The notes: generated by a model not told the origin, from the sequence alone. A stretch of 64,000 nt of DNA from JAGRMG01 sp047975215 (GCA_047975215.1 JBKEDD010000112.1:1-64000), one strand, 5' to 3'. Positions 1 to 8,687 are shown, counted from the stretch's first letter. Numbers and translations: made by a program.

Positions 1-607
<607 letters not shown>

Positions 608-614
608 GCGAGGC

Positions 615-652
615 GGGTGCAGCCCGGCCCGTCACGGGACGGGGCTGCACCC
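615..652 (+). terminator. Hairpin after odhB
   Basis: An 11-bp perfect stem (GGGTGCAGCCC with GGGCTGCACCC) encloses a 16-nt loop that itself can pair. It starts 8 bases after the odhB stop codon. No run of T follows, so it may be an attenuating or 3'-end-protecting hairpin rather than a full intrinsic terminator. Confidence 0.45.
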
Positions 653-674
653 GGCGACACCGGATGAAGCGCAG

Positions 675-1070
675 ATGACCCCCGAACTCACCGCCCTCAC
701 GCTGGCCGCGCTGCTCCAGGTGGCGCAGATCGTCCTGGTCGCGGTGCCCGCCAACCGAGAACTCGGCCCCGGCTACACCATGTCGCCGCGCGACCACCCG
801 CCGTCTCGGCAGATGTCGCAACGCACCGGACGGCTCAAACGCGCTTTCGAGAACCACACCGAATGGCTGCTGCCGTTTGGCATCGCCTGCGTCGTGCTCA
901 CCGTTTCCGGCCAGTCCACCGCCTTCACCGCCGCCTGCGCCTGGACCTACCTCGCCGCGCGCATTCTCTATGTCCCCGCCTATGCGCTGGGCTGGCGGCC
1001 GTGGCGTTCGCTGATCTGGGCGGCGGGTCTGCTGGCCACCGTCCTCATGCTGGGGGCGGCACTCGCTTGA
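675..1070 (+). CDS. MAPEG family membrane protein
   Basis: A 131-residue protein of the MAPEG (membrane-associated eicosanoid/glutathione metabolism) superfamily, small four-helix integral membrane proteins. Visible signs are an N-terminal helix (LTALTLAALLQVAQIVLVAV), then the conserved block with RLKRAFENHTEWLLPF, the typical MAPEG ExxxE/N-containing segment. Two further hydrophobic stretches contain the ARILYVPAYALGW motif. Bacterial members of this type have no settled substrate; a glutathione-linked function is family inference only. It sits between odhB and lpdA on the same strand. The start at 675 gives the family's usual length. Confidence 0.85.
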   Translation: MTPELTALTLAALLQVAQIVLVAVPANRELGPGYTMSPRDHPPSRQMSQRTGRLKRAFENHTEWLLPFGIACVVLTVSGQSTAFTAACAWTYLAARILYVPAYALGWRPWRSLIWAAGLLATVLMLGAALA

Positions 1071-1145
1071 CCCTTCTTCTGACCCCAAATATCCCGGGGG
1101 AGGCCCGGCAGGGCCGGGGGCGGCGCCCCCAGACCCGGCAACAGT
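1071..1145 (+). repeat. Rhodobacterales-type intergenic repeat, copy 1
   Basis: Contains CTTCTTCTGACCCCAAATAT followed by a CCC/GGGGG-rich tail and a hairpin core GGGGGCGGCGCCCCC (6-bp stem, 3-nt loop). A closely similar element is at 52110-52160 and a diverged one at 43073-43120. It lies between the MAPEG gene and lpdA. Such GC-rich elements recur between genes in Rhodobacterales genomes as I know them; the role is unproven (transcript end or REP-like). Confidence 0.6.
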
Positions 1146-1159
1146 AAAGGACCACGACC

Positions 1160-2548
1160 ATGGCCAATTACGACGTGATCATCATCGGCGCCGGCCCCGG
1201 CGGCTATGTCTGCGCCATCCGCTGCGCCCAGCTGGGCCTGAAGACAGCAGTCGTCGAAGGCCGCGAGACCCTGGGCGGCACCTGTCTCAATGTCGGCTGC
1301 ATCCCCTCCAAGGCGCTGCTGCACGCCTCTCATCAGTTGCACGAGGCCCAGCATAACTTTCCGAAGATGGGCCTCAAGGGCAAGGCGCCCTCGGTCGACT
1401 GGAAACAGATGCTGGCCTACAAGGACGAGGTGATCGAGGGCAACACCAAGGGCATCGAGTTCCTGTTCAAGAAGAACAAGATCGACTGGCTCAGGGGCTG
1501 GGGCTCGATCCCCGAGGCCGGCAAGGTCAAGGTCGGCGACGAGGTGCATGAGGCGAAGAACATCATCATCGCCACAGGGTCAGAGGCGTCCTCGCTGCCC
1601 AATGTCGAGATCGACGAAAAACTCGTCGTGACCTCCACCGGCGCGCTTGTATTGCCAAAACCGCCCAAGAAGATGGTGGTGATCGGCGCCGGCGTGATCG
1701 GGCTGGAACTCGGCAGCGTCTACAACCGGCTCGGCGCCGAGGTGACGGTGGTCGAATATCTGGACACCGTCACCCCGGGCATGGACGGCGAGGTACAAAA
1801 GACGCTCCAGCGCATCCTCAAGAAACAGGGGCTGAACTTCGTCATGGGTGCGGCGGTGCAATCGGTCGAGACCCTCAAGACCCGCGCCAGGGTGAACTAC
1901 ACGCTGAAAAAGGACGGCAGCGAGAAGACGCTGGATGCCGACGTGGTCCTGGTCGCGACCGGACGGCGCCCCTATACCGAAGGGCTTGGCCTTGATGCTC
2001 TGGGGGTCGAGACCACGAAGGGCGGCCAGATCAAGGTCGGCAAGGACTGGCAGACATCGCTCAGGGGAGTCTACGCCATCGGCGATGCCGTGCCCGGGCC
2101 CATGCTGGCGCACAAGGCCGAGGACGAGGGCATGGCGGTGGCCGAACAGATCGCCGGCAAGCACGGCCATGTCAATTACGGCATCATTCCCGGCGTCATC
2201 TATACCTCGCCCGAGGTCGCCTGCGTCGGCGAGACCGAACAGACCCTGAAGGAAGCCGGCCGCGCCTACAAGGCGGGCAAGTTCATGTTCATGGGCAACG
2301 CCCGCGCCAAGGCCAATTTCGCCGCCGAAGGCTTCGTCAAGATCCTCGCCGACAAGGAAACCGACCGCATCCTGGGCGCCCATATCATCGGGCCGGCGGC
2401 GGGCGAACTGATCCACGAGATCTGCGTGGCGATGGAGTTCGGCGCCGCGGCGCAGGATCTGGCGCTGACCTGCCATGCGCATCCGACCTATTCCGAAGCG
2501 GTGCGCGAAGCCGCGCTGGCATGCGGCGACGGCCCGATTCACAGTTGA
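1160..2548 (+). CDS. lpdA: Dihydrolipoyl dehydrogenase (E3)
   Basis: A 462-residue flavoprotein that reoxidises dihydrolipoyl groups of 2-oxoacid dehydrogenase complexes with NAD+. It has the N-terminal FAD-binding GAGPGGYVCA, the redox disulfide motif GGTCLNVGCIPSK (Cys42 and Cys47), the NAD-binding GAGVIGLELG in the middle, the second FAD contact YAIGDAVPGPMLAHKA, and the C-terminal CHAHPTYSEAVREA carrying the catalytic His-Glu pair donated to the dimer partner. Length is normal for the family. AAAGGA precedes the ATG. Its place downstream of odhB indicates service to the 2-oxoglutarate dehydrogenase complex. Confidence 0.97.
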   Translation: MANYDVIIIGAGPGGYVCAIRCAQLGLKTAVVEGRETLGGTCLNVGCIPSKALLHASHQLHEAQHNFPKMGLKGKAPSVDWKQMLAYKDEVIEGNTKGIEFLFKKNKIDWLRGWGSIPEAGKVKVGDEVHEAKNIIIATGSEASSLPNVEIDEKLVVTSTGALVLPKPPKKMVVIGAGVIGLELGSVYNRLGAEVTVVEYLDTVTPGMDGEVQKTLQRILKKQGLNFVMGAAVQSVETLKTRARVNYTLKKDGSEKTLDADVVLVATGRRPYTEGLGLDALGVETTKGGQIKVGKDWQTSLRGVYAIGDAVPGPMLAHKAEDEGMAVAEQIAGKHGHVNYGIIPGVIYTSPEVACVGETEQTLKEAGRAYKAGKFMFMGNARAKANFAAEGFVKILADKETDRILGAHIIGPAAGELIHEICVAMEFGAAAQDLALTCHAHPTYSEAVREAALACGDGPIHS

Positions 2549-2738
2549 ACCGGACCCCGCGTTCGGACAACCGCACGACCCGCCCGGGCGGCGGCGGCCA
2601 CAACCTTCCGTGCCGCCGCCGCGAAACCGGCAGACGGGACCGGCGCGGCGCGGCGGCTGCCCCGGCAATCCCGCGATGCCGTCATGCGCCGCCCTGGCAC
2701 GGCGCCCGCCCCGGCCATGCTTCCGGCCGGGGGCTGCG

Positions 2739-3101
2739 ATGAGCGCGAGAAACGTCACCTTGTTCCTGGCCATCCTGTGGCTGGCGGCCTATGGCGCGTC
2801 CCTGGCGGCGCTGTTACTGCTGGAACCGACCGGCGACGGCTTTACCCGGGGGCTGAACCGGGTGTCGTCGTTCGTCACCTGGCAACTCGTTGCCGGGCTG
2901 ATCGGCATCGGCGTCTGGCTTGCCGGGCGCGGCCTGCCGCGCGGATCGCCGGCGCGCTGGTTCAGCCGCGTACCGGCGCTTCTTGCGCTGCTCCTGGCAC
3001 TGGCGATCGCCGGGCTGATCGGCTGGGTCAACCTGACAAGACCCGCGCCCCTCAGCGACCCCGCGCCGCCGCCCGCGACCACCGTCCCGGCTGACGGCTG
3101 A
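2739..3101 (+). CDS. Small hypothetical membrane protein
   Basis: A 120-residue protein, not recognised. It has three predicted hydrophobic helices: residues about 5-28, 48-65 and 80-100, separated by Arg-rich turns, and a Pro-rich, probably periplasmic tail (APPPATTVPADG). The ATG at 2739 was chosen because the hydrophobic helix begins directly after it; the reading frame stays open further upstream, but that part is Arg/Pro-rich and looks non-coding. The 190 bases between lpdA and this gene show nothing else. It may be co-transcribed with lpdA. Confidence 0.6.
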   Translation: MSARNVTLFLAILWLAAYGASLAALLLLEPTGDGFTRGLNRVSSFVTWQLVAGLIGIGVWLAGRGLPRGSPARWFSRVPALLALLLALAIAGLIGWVNLTRPAPLSDPAPPPATTVPADG

Positions 3102-3156
3102 CGGCTCAGGATCGCCCCCCATCCGGGCCGGGGGCGGGCAGATCGGGCCGGCCGCC

Positions 3157-3699
3157 TCAGCGCCCGATTTCGCCGCGCAGGCGCTGCATCAAGGCGTGCA
3201 AGGTCTTGCGGTAACGCTCGCTCAGCAATTGGCCGTCATCGCCGAACGCATCGCGGCTCGCGGCGACATGGACTTCCGGCCCCTGCAGGATGCGCGGCTG
3301 GAACGCCACCATCATCAACCTCAGGACGAACTGCGCGCGTTCGCCCCCTGCCCGGCCTGCCGCCGCCGACATAACCGCGACCGGCTTGTCCTGCCACGGG
3401 TTGCCTTCGGTGCGGCTGACCCAGTCCAGCGCATTCTTCAGCACGCCGCTCGGCGCCTTGTTGTATTCCGGGGTCGCGATCACCACCGCATCGGAAGCCG
3501 CGATCTGGTCTGCCAGCCGCTGAACCGCCGGCGGGATACCGTCTTTCTCCTGAAGGTCGGCATCGAACAGCGGCAGGTTCAGATCGGCCTCGACAAAACG
3601 GCACGGCCCGAACAACCGCGCCGCCTCGCGGATCAGCCGCCGGTTGGTCGACTCGCGGCGCAACGAACCTGAGATGCCCACAAGCACGGGGTCGGACAT
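3157..3699 (-). CDS. NADPH-dependent FMN reductase family protein
   Basis: A 180-residue flavodoxin-like quinone/FMN reductase. The N-terminus VGISGSLRRESTNRRL is the phosphate-binding loop for FMN. ATPEYNKAPSGVLKNALDWVSR is the conserved second flavin contact (shown here as one motif, residues about 75-96), and the KPVAVMSAAAGRAGG stretch is a third. Members reduce flavins, quinones, azo compounds or chromate with NAD(P)H; the true substrate cannot be read from sequence. The ATG at 3699 places the GISGSLR motif at the correct distance from the N-terminus. smpB lies directly upstream on the same strand. Confidence 0.85.
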   Translation of the reverse strand: MSDPVLVGISGSLRRESTNRRLIREAARLFGPCRFVEADLNLPLFDADLQEKDGIPPAVQRLADQIAASDAVVIATPEYNKAPSGVLKNALDWVSRTEGNPWQDKPVAVMSAAAGRAGGERAQFVLRLMMVAFQPRILQGPEVHVAASRDAFGDDGQLLSERYRKTLHALMQRLRGEIGR

Positions 3700-3777
3700 G
3701 GCGTTACCTGCGGTTTCTCGGGCCATCGGCCAGGATGGCACGGTCATGTGATGCCAGCCTTGCAAGGCTCGGCGGGA

Positions 3778-4254
3778 TCAACGGTTTTCCTTCAAGAGGC
3801 GTTGTTTCTGACGCGACCAGTCCCGTTTGGATTCGGTTGCGCGTTTGTCGTGGACGTTCTTGCCCCTGGCGATTGCGACCTTCAGCTTGGCCAGCCCCTT
3901 GTGGTTGAAATACAGAACCAGCGGCACCAGCGTCATGCCCTTGCGCTGGGTCGCGTTCCACAGCCGCGACAGTTCCTTGCGGCTGACCAGCAGCTTGCGG
4001 CGGCGGCGTTCCTCGTGGCGGAAGGTCTTGGCCTGGTCGTAGGGGGCGATGTAGCCGTTGACCAGCCACAGTTCTCCGTTCTCGACCGCGGCATAGCTCT
4101 CGGCGATGTTGGCGCCGCCGGCGCGCAGCGACTTGACCTCGGACCCTTCAAGCAGGATGCCGCATTCGATGTCGTCCTCGATGGCGAAATCGAACCGCGC
4201 CCGCCGGTTCTCGGCGATCACCTTGTAGTTGGAACTGGATTTGTCCTTGGCCAT
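3778..4254 (-). CDS. smpB: SsrA-binding protein SmpB
   Basis: A 158-residue SmpB. It binds the tRNA-like domain of tmRNA and brings it to stalled ribosomes for trans-translation. Recognised by the N-terminal block KVIAENRRARFDFAIED, the EVKSLRAG core, the PYDQAKTFRHEERRRRKLL segment, the KGMTLVPLVLYFN strand and the Lys/Arg-rich C-terminal tail (KRDWSRQKQRLLKENR) that becomes helical in the mRNA channel. The ATG at 4254 is the one that gives the standard MAKDK-type N-terminus. No tmRNA gene is visible in this window. Confidence 0.96.
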   Translation of the reverse strand: MAKDKSSSNYKVIAENRRARFDFAIEDDIECGILLEGSEVKSLRAGGANIAESYAAVENGELWLVNGYIAPYDQAKTFRHEERRRRKLLVSRKELSRLWNATQRKGMTLVPLVLYFNHKGLAKLKVAIARGKNVHDKRATESKRDWSRQKQRLLKENR

Positions 4255-4437
4255 GGGCCGCAGATCTAGGCGCAGACGCGGGGCGGCGCAAGTCCGCGTG
4301 GGATCGCGCCGCGCCGGGCGCCGCCGGGCGTCTGCCCAGGGGCAGCGGTTGGCAACAAGCAGCGGCAAGGGTTTGTTCACAATTCACTCGATACACTCGC
4401 AGCGCGGCACAAGCCGGGTGCGCGGGAAACGGATGCC

Positions 4438-4899
4438 ATGCCTCTTGCCGACATGCCTTGGAACCTGGTGAAGTTCTGCGCGCTGGCGGCAGCGGCGCTG
4501 ATCGCGGTTGCCGCATTCGCGGCCGACGGGGAAAGCAACCGTTTCGTGCGCAAGCGCACCGCGGCGATGTATGCGGCGCAGGCGGCGCTGGACCGGCTCG
4601 GCGACATGTCGGCCGGCCGGCGGCGTTTCGACGCCTCCGCCGCGCGGCAGGCGCGGCGCGACCTGGTCGCGCTGGCCCGCGCCGTGCCGGGGCTGTTCCG
4701 CCGCCCGCGCATGGATCCGCAATCACGCGCCCTGCCCGGGATCTGGTCGCGGTGGCAGCAATTCCGTGACGCCGCACAGCGCGCCGAACGGGCGGCACGC
4801 GATCTGAATGTCAGCTCGCTGAACCGGATGCGACAGGGTTTGCCGAAGGTCGTGCATACCTGTCTCGACTGCCATCGCAGCTTTCGCGAACCGCCCTGA
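4438..4899 (+). CDS. Cytochrome c'-type (class II) cytochrome c
   Basis: A 153-residue exported cytochrome. The N-terminal hydrophobic segment with AAFAAD at about residues 27-32 looks like a Sec signal peptide. The haem-binding CxxCH motif (TCLDCH) lies almost at the C-terminus, which is the hallmark of class II/cytochrome c' four-helix bundles; the preceding sequence is Ala/Arg-rich and helical. Such proteins bind NO or CO or shuttle electrons in the periplasm. It lies directly upstream of the formaldehyde dehydrogenase gene, but 156 bases separate them, so a shared role is only a guess. ATG at 4453 is an alternative start. Confidence 0.75.
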   Translation: MPLADMPWNLVKFCALAAAALIAVAAFAADGESNRFVRKRTAAMYAAQAALDRLGDMSAGRRRFDASAARQARRDLVALARAVPGLFRRPRMDPQSRALPGIWSRWQQFRDAAQRAERAARDLNVSSLNRMRQGLPKVVHTCLDCHRSFREPP

Positions 4900-5055
4900 G
4901 GCGGCGGCGCTGCGGGCGGCCCGGGCCGGTTTCCGGCGACCGCCCGCGCGGGAAGGCAATTCGCCGGGGTCATTGCCCCCTGCCAACACCAATGTCATGA
5001 TGAATTCAGCCGCGCCCTGCCGCAGGGTCGGAACACAACATTGGGAGAGATACAG

Positions 5056-6168
5056 ATGCGCACCCGTGCCGCCGTGGCCGTTGAGCCCGGAAAGCCGCTG
5101 GAACTGATGGATGTGAACCTCGACGGCCCGCGCGCCGGCGAGGTTCTGGTCGAGATCAAGGCCACAGGCATCTGCCACACCGACGAATTCACCCTGTCGG
5201 GCGCCGACCCCGAGGGGCTGTTCCCCGCGATCCTGGGCCATGAGGGCGCGGGCGTGGTGCTGGAGGTGGGCGAAGGCGTCACCAGCCTGAAGCCCGGCGA
5301 TCATGTGATCCCGCTCTATACGCCCGAATGTCGTGAATGCGAATATTGCCTGAACCCGAAAACCAACCTGTGCCAGTCGATCCGCGAGACACAGGGCAAG
5401 GGCCTGATGCCCGACGGCACCAGCCGGTTCAGCACGCTCGACGGCGACCCGATCCTGCACTACATGGGCTGTTCGACATTCGCCAACCATACCGTTCTGC
5501 CCGAAATCGCACTGGCGAAAATCCACCCCGGCGCACCGTTCGACAAGGTCTGTTACATCGGCTGCGGCGTCACCACCGGCATCGGCGCGGTGATCAACAC
5601 CGCCAAGGTGGAAGTCGGCAGCCGCGCCATCGTGTTCGGACTGGGGGGCATCGGGCTGAACGTGATCCAGGCGCTGCGCCTGGCGGGCGCAGATCAGATC
5701 GTCGGCGTCGATCTCAACCCCGACAAGAAACCCATGGCCGAACGCTTCGGCATGACCGATTTCGTCAACCCCAAGGAGGTCGAGGGCGATCTGGTGCCCT
5801 ATCTCATCAACCTGACGAAGGGCGGCGCCGACTACACGTTCGACGCCACCGGCAACGTGCATGTCATGCGCACCGCGCTGGAATGCGCCCACAAGGGCTG
5901 GGGCGAGAGCATCATCATCGGCGTGGCACCCGCCGGCGCGGAAATCTCCACCCGCCCGTTCCAGCTTGTCACCGGGCGCAGTTGGCGGGGCACCGCGTTC
6001 GGCGGCGCACGCGGGCGTACCGATGTACCCAAGATCGTTGACTGGTACATGCAGGGAAAGATCGAGATCGACCCGATGATCACCCATATCCTGAGCCATG
6101 ACGACATCAACAAGGGGTTCGACCTGCTGCACTCGGGCGAAAGCATCCGTTCGGTGGTGGTCTACTAG
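5056..6168 (+). CDS. frmA: S-(hydroxymethyl)glutathione dehydrogenase, class III alcohol dehydrogenase
   Basis: A 370-residue zinc enzyme oxidising S-hydroxymethylglutathione (formaldehyde plus glutathione) to S-formylglutathione with NAD+. Catalytic zinc ligands are Cys40 (GICHTDE), His62 (GHEGAG) and Cys170 (GCGVTTGIGAV). The structural zinc site is Cys92, Cys95, Cys98 and Cys106. The Rossmann motif is FGLGGIGLN. GGAGAG precedes the ATG at 5056. The next pathway enzyme, S-formylglutathione hydrolase, is at 9711. Also able to reduce S-nitrosoglutathione in the family. The NYN-domain gene begins on the very next base after the stop codon. Confidence 0.95.
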   Translation: MRTRAAVAVEPGKPLELMDVNLDGPRAGEVLVEIKATGICHTDEFTLSGADPEGLFPAILGHEGAGVVLEVGEGVTSLKPGDHVIPLYTPECRECEYCLNPKTNLCQSIRETQGKGLMPDGTSRFSTLDGDPILHYMGCSTFANHTVLPEIALAKIHPGAPFDKVCYIGCGVTTGIGAVINTAKVEVGSRAIVFGLGGIGLNVIQALRLAGADQIVGVDLNPDKKPMAERFGMTDFVNPKEVEGDLVPYLINLTKGGADYTFDATGNVHVMRTALECAHKGWGESIIIGVAPAGAEISTRPFQLVTGRSWRGTAFGGARGRTDVPKIVDWYMQGKIEIDPMITHILSHDDINKGFDLLHSGESIRSVVVY

Positions 6169-6906
6169 ATGGCCGACAAGCCGCCGCTTCTCGCGGTCCT
6201 GATCGACGCCGACAACATATCGGCCAAGTTCGCCGAGGCGATGTTCGACGAGATCGCCTCGCTGGGCGAGGCCAGCATCCGCCGCATCTACGGCGATTTC
6301 GCCGGCGGCGGCCCGCAGGGCTGGAGCAAGGACAAGCTGGCCAACCTGGCCATCGTGCCGCATCAGCAATTCGCCAACACCACCGGCAAGAACGCCTCCG
6401 ACATCGCGCTGGTGATCGACGCGATGGACATCCTGCATTCGGGCCGCTTCGACGGTTTCGTGCTGATCTCGTCGGACAGCGATTTCACGAGGCTTGCCAG
6501 CCGGATCCGCGAACAGGGCCTGGATGTGTTCGGCATGGGGATGCGCAAGACACCCGCCGCCTTCGTCAAGGCCTGCAAGCGGTTCATCTATGTCGAGAAC
6601 CTGACGACAGAACTGGCCGCGAAGGCCAGACCGCAGGCAAGACAGCCACGCGCCGAGGATACCGCCGAAGCCCCGGCCGAACTGGAGGATCCGAAGAAAC
6701 TGGTGCTGCGGGCGATGGACGCGATCGACCAGGAAGACGAATGGTTCAGCCTCGGCCAGATCGGCCAGTACATCACCGCGTCCAACCCCGATTTCGATAC
6801 CCGCAGCTATGGCAAGAAGAAGCTGAGCGACCTGATCGCCGAACTGAAGATGTTCGAAACCCGGCGCGGCGACGGCAATCAGCTTCTTGTGCGGCGTCTG
6901 GACTGA
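6169..6906 (+). CDS. NYN-domain (PIN-like) protein with C-terminal OST-HTH/LOTUS domain
   Basis: A 245-residue protein of the LabA/DUF88 type. The N-terminal NYN domain shows the acidic metal-binding positions expected of a PIN-fold ribonuclease: LIDADN (Asp13, Asp15), the NASDIALVIDAMD segment and the SSDSDF loop. Residues about 175-245 form a winged-helix OST-HTH/LOTUS domain (VLRAMDAIDQEDEWFSLGQI to the end), an RNA-binding module. Family knowledge suggests RNA cleavage or processing; the RNA target is unknown. Its ATG abuts the frmA stop with no spacer and no strong ribosome-binding site of its own, so it is probably translationally coupled to frmA. It converges on the TetR gene with 16 bases between. 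Confidence 0.85.
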   Translation: MADKPPLLAVLIDADNISAKFAEAMFDEIASLGEASIRRIYGDFAGGGPQGWSKDKLANLAIVPHQQFANTTGKNASDIALVIDAMDILHSGRFDGFVLISSDSDFTRLASRIREQGLDVFGMGMRKTPAAFVKACKRFIYVENLTTELAAKARPQARQPRAEDTAEAPAELEDPKKLVLRAMDAIDQEDEWFSLGQIGQYITASNPDFDTRSYGKKKLSDLIAELKMFETRRGDGNQLLVRRLD

Positions 6907-6922
6907 GCCGGCGAATTCGCCT

Positions 6923-7540
6923 TCAGACGCCGTAGCGCGAAAGGAACATGTCGACGGCGTGGCACACCACCTCGTCAATTTCTTCGGGCGCGAAATCGTC
7001 CTGGACACCGAACACCGCGCGGGTCCAGAGCCTGACCTTGCACAGTTCCAGGAACTGTTCGGCCGCGAAACGCACATCCTCTATCGCGAGTTCGCCGCGC
7101 CCGGCGGCACAGGTCAGGTAATCGCCCAACCGCTTTTGCCCCGTTTCGGGACCGCTGGCATAAAATGCCCGGCCCAGTTCGGGAAAACGCTCGCGTTCAG
7201 CGACACAGATGCGAAACACCTGCTGGGCGAAATCCGACAGCAGAAAGCGTACCAGTTGCCGGCCAACCGCCGTCAGCACATCGCGCGGCGGCCGCCTGTC
7301 GTCGATCTGGGCCATGGCGATTTCGGCAAGGCGCGCGCATTCGGTATTCGCCACTTCGGTAAACAACAGGCGCTTGTCGGGGAAGTAGGTGTAAAGCGTC
7401 GCCTTGGACACGCCAGCGGCGCGGGCGATGTCATCGACGCTGGCACCCTCGAACCCGTCCGCCATGAACACCTCGCGGGCACCGGCGAGAACCTGGTCGA
7501 ACTTGCGCCCCTTGCGCAGGATGCTGGCTGACTGGTTCAT
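6923..7540 (-). CDS. TetR family transcriptional regulator
   Basis: A 205-residue regulator. Residues about 12-60 form the TetR helix-turn-helix, with SVDDIARAAGVSKATLYTYF as recognition region. The C-terminal ligand domain is of the TetR_C type found with AefR-like regulators (QQVFRICVAERERFPELGRAFY). ATG at 7540 gives the usual N-terminus. A 15-bp palindrome 37 bases upstream of its start is the likely operator, so it probably represses itself and may affect the divergent mbfA. The ligand is unknown. Confidence 0.92.
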   Translation of the reverse strand: MNQSASILRKGRKFDQVLAGAREVFMADGFEGASVDDIARAAGVSKATLYTYFPDKRLLFTEVANTECARLAEIAMAQIDDRRPPRDVLTAVGRQLVRFLLSDFAQQVFRICVAERERFPELGRAFYASGPETGQKRLGDYLTCAAGRGELAIEDVRFAAEQFLELCKVRLWTRAVFGVQDDFAPEEIDEVVCHAVDMFLSRYGV

Positions 7541-7576
7541 CGATTCGCCCGTTCCGGTCTCTGAACGGAACTCTAG

Positions 7577-7591
7577 ACCGAACGGTTCGGT
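7577..7591. promoter_or_regulatory. Putative TetR operator
   Basis: ACCGAACGGTTCGGT is a perfect inverted repeat of two 7-bp arms about one central base. The form ACCGNNCGGT with flanking symmetric bases is common for TetR-family operators. It lies between the divergent tetR (start 7540) and mbfA (start 7676) genes, nearer the regulator. Assignment to the adjacent TetR is inference from position and symmetry. Confidence 0.65.
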
Positions 7592-7643
7592 TCCAACAAC
7601 CATACGCCCGGTATCGCTTGCGTTCGCCGACAGCCGCCCTATT

Positions 7644-7660
7644 TCTGGAATCATTCTAAA
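7644..7660. promoter_or_regulatory. Irr-box (ICE)-like site upstream of mbfA
   Basis: TCTGGAATCATTCTAAA is an imperfect palindrome with a perfect core GAATcATTC. The right half ATTCTAAA matches the ICE/Irr-box half-site as I recall it for alphaproteobacteria, and the left half matches at 6 of 8 positions. It ends 15 bases before the mbfA ATG, a position suited to repression. mbfA genes are known Irr targets in Rhizobiales, and comparative genomics predicted the same in Rhodobacterales. Confidence 0.6.
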
Positions 7661-7675
7661 GTCGGAGACGAATCC

Positions 7676-8650
7676 ATGCAGTTCCTTACGACCCGCAGGC
7701 GGTTTGGCGATCTTGACGAACGGGAAATCATCGCGCTGGCCATCTCCTCGGAAGAGGACGATGCGCGCATCTATCGCAGCTATGCCGAGACGCTGCGCCA
7801 GGACTATCCCGATTCGGCGCGCATCTTCGATGGCATGGCAGACGAGGAGGACCGCCACCGCCAGCAACTGATCGACCTCTTTTCCGCGCGATTCGGCAAG
7901 GTGATCCCGCTGATCCGCCGCGAACATGTGGCCGGCTATTATGCCCGCCGCCCGGTCTGGCTGGTGCACAATCTCGGGATCGAGCAGATCCGCGCCCAGG
8001 CCGAAGACATGGAACGCCGGGCGGAACGGTTCTATCTCGCTGCCGCGCGGCGCACGCAGGACGCCGCCACCCGCAAGCTGCTGGGCGATCTGGCCGCCGC
8101 CGAGGCCGGGCACGGCCATCTGGCCGGCGAACTGGCCGAGGAACACCTGAACAACGAAACCCGTGCCGCCGAGGACCGCCGGGCGCACCGCCAGTTCATC
8201 CTGACCTGGGTGCAGCCGGGCCTGGCCGGGCTGATGGACGGGTCGGTCTCGACCCTGGCGCCGATCTTCGCGACCGCGTTCGCCACCCACGACACCTGGA
8301 CAACCTTCCTGGTGGGCGTCGCCGCCTCGGTGGGCGCCGGCATCTCGATGGGCTTCACCGAAGCGGCATCCGACGACGGCGAATTGTCCGGGCGCGGCTC
8401 GCCGGTCAAGCGGGGCATCGCTTCCGGGGTCATGACAACGCTGGGCGGTCTCGGGCACGCCCTGCCCTACCTGATCCCCGAATTCTGGACGGCGACGGCG
8501 ATCGCCTTCGCAATCGTCTTCGTCGAGCTTTGGGCAATCGCCTGGATCCAGAACCGATACATGGAAACCCCGTTCTTCCGCGCCGCCTTCCAGGTGGTGC
8601 TGGGCGGCGCGCTGGTGCTGGCGGCGGGCATCGTGATCGGGTCGGGCTAG
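7676..8650 (+). CDS. mbfA: Membrane-bound ferritin-like iron exporter MbfA (erythrin-VIT1 family)
   Basis: A 324-residue fusion of an N-terminal rubrerythrin/ferritin-like domain (about 15-165) and a C-terminal VIT1/CCC1-type transporter (about 175-324). Candidate di-iron ligands are Glu27, Glu58 and His61 (EEDRH), Glu110/Glu113 and Glu143/His146 (EAGHGH). The membrane part shows the VIT1 pattern GLMDGSVSTLAPIFA, then GISMGFTEAASD and hydrophobic helices to the end. Homologues in Agrobacterium and Bradyrhizobium export iron and protect against iron and peroxide stress. An Irr-box-like sequence lies just upstream, indicating control by haem/iron status. Length agrees with the family. Confidence 0.93.
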   Translation: MQFLTTRRRFGDLDEREIIALAISSEEDDARIYRSYAETLRQDYPDSARIFDGMADEEDRHRQQLIDLFSARFGKVIPLIRREHVAGYYARRPVWLVHNLGIEQIRAQAEDMERRAERFYLAAARRTQDAATRKLLGDLAAAEAGHGHLAGELAEEHLNNETRAAEDRRAHRQFILTWVQPGLAGLMDGSVSTLAPIFATAFATHDTWTTFLVGVAASVGAGISMGFTEAASDDGELSGRGSPVKRGIASGVMTTLGGLGHALPYLIPEFWTATAIAFAIVFVELWAIAWIQNRYMETPFFRAAFQVVLGGALVLAAGIVIGSG

Positions 8651-8687
8651 GCTTGCGACCCCCCGCGCCAGCCGCTAACCCTGCGGG

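Noticed and set aside
3778..4437. Search for a tmRNA gene next to smpB
   Set aside because: No tRNA-like ends or tag frame were seen around smpB; in alphaproteobacteria ssrA is usually elsewhere and in two pieces.
4723..7077. A 784-codon minus-strand frame opposite frmA and the NYN gene
   Set aside because: Both plus-strand genes carry unmistakable motifs; the opposite frame has no domain and skewed composition.
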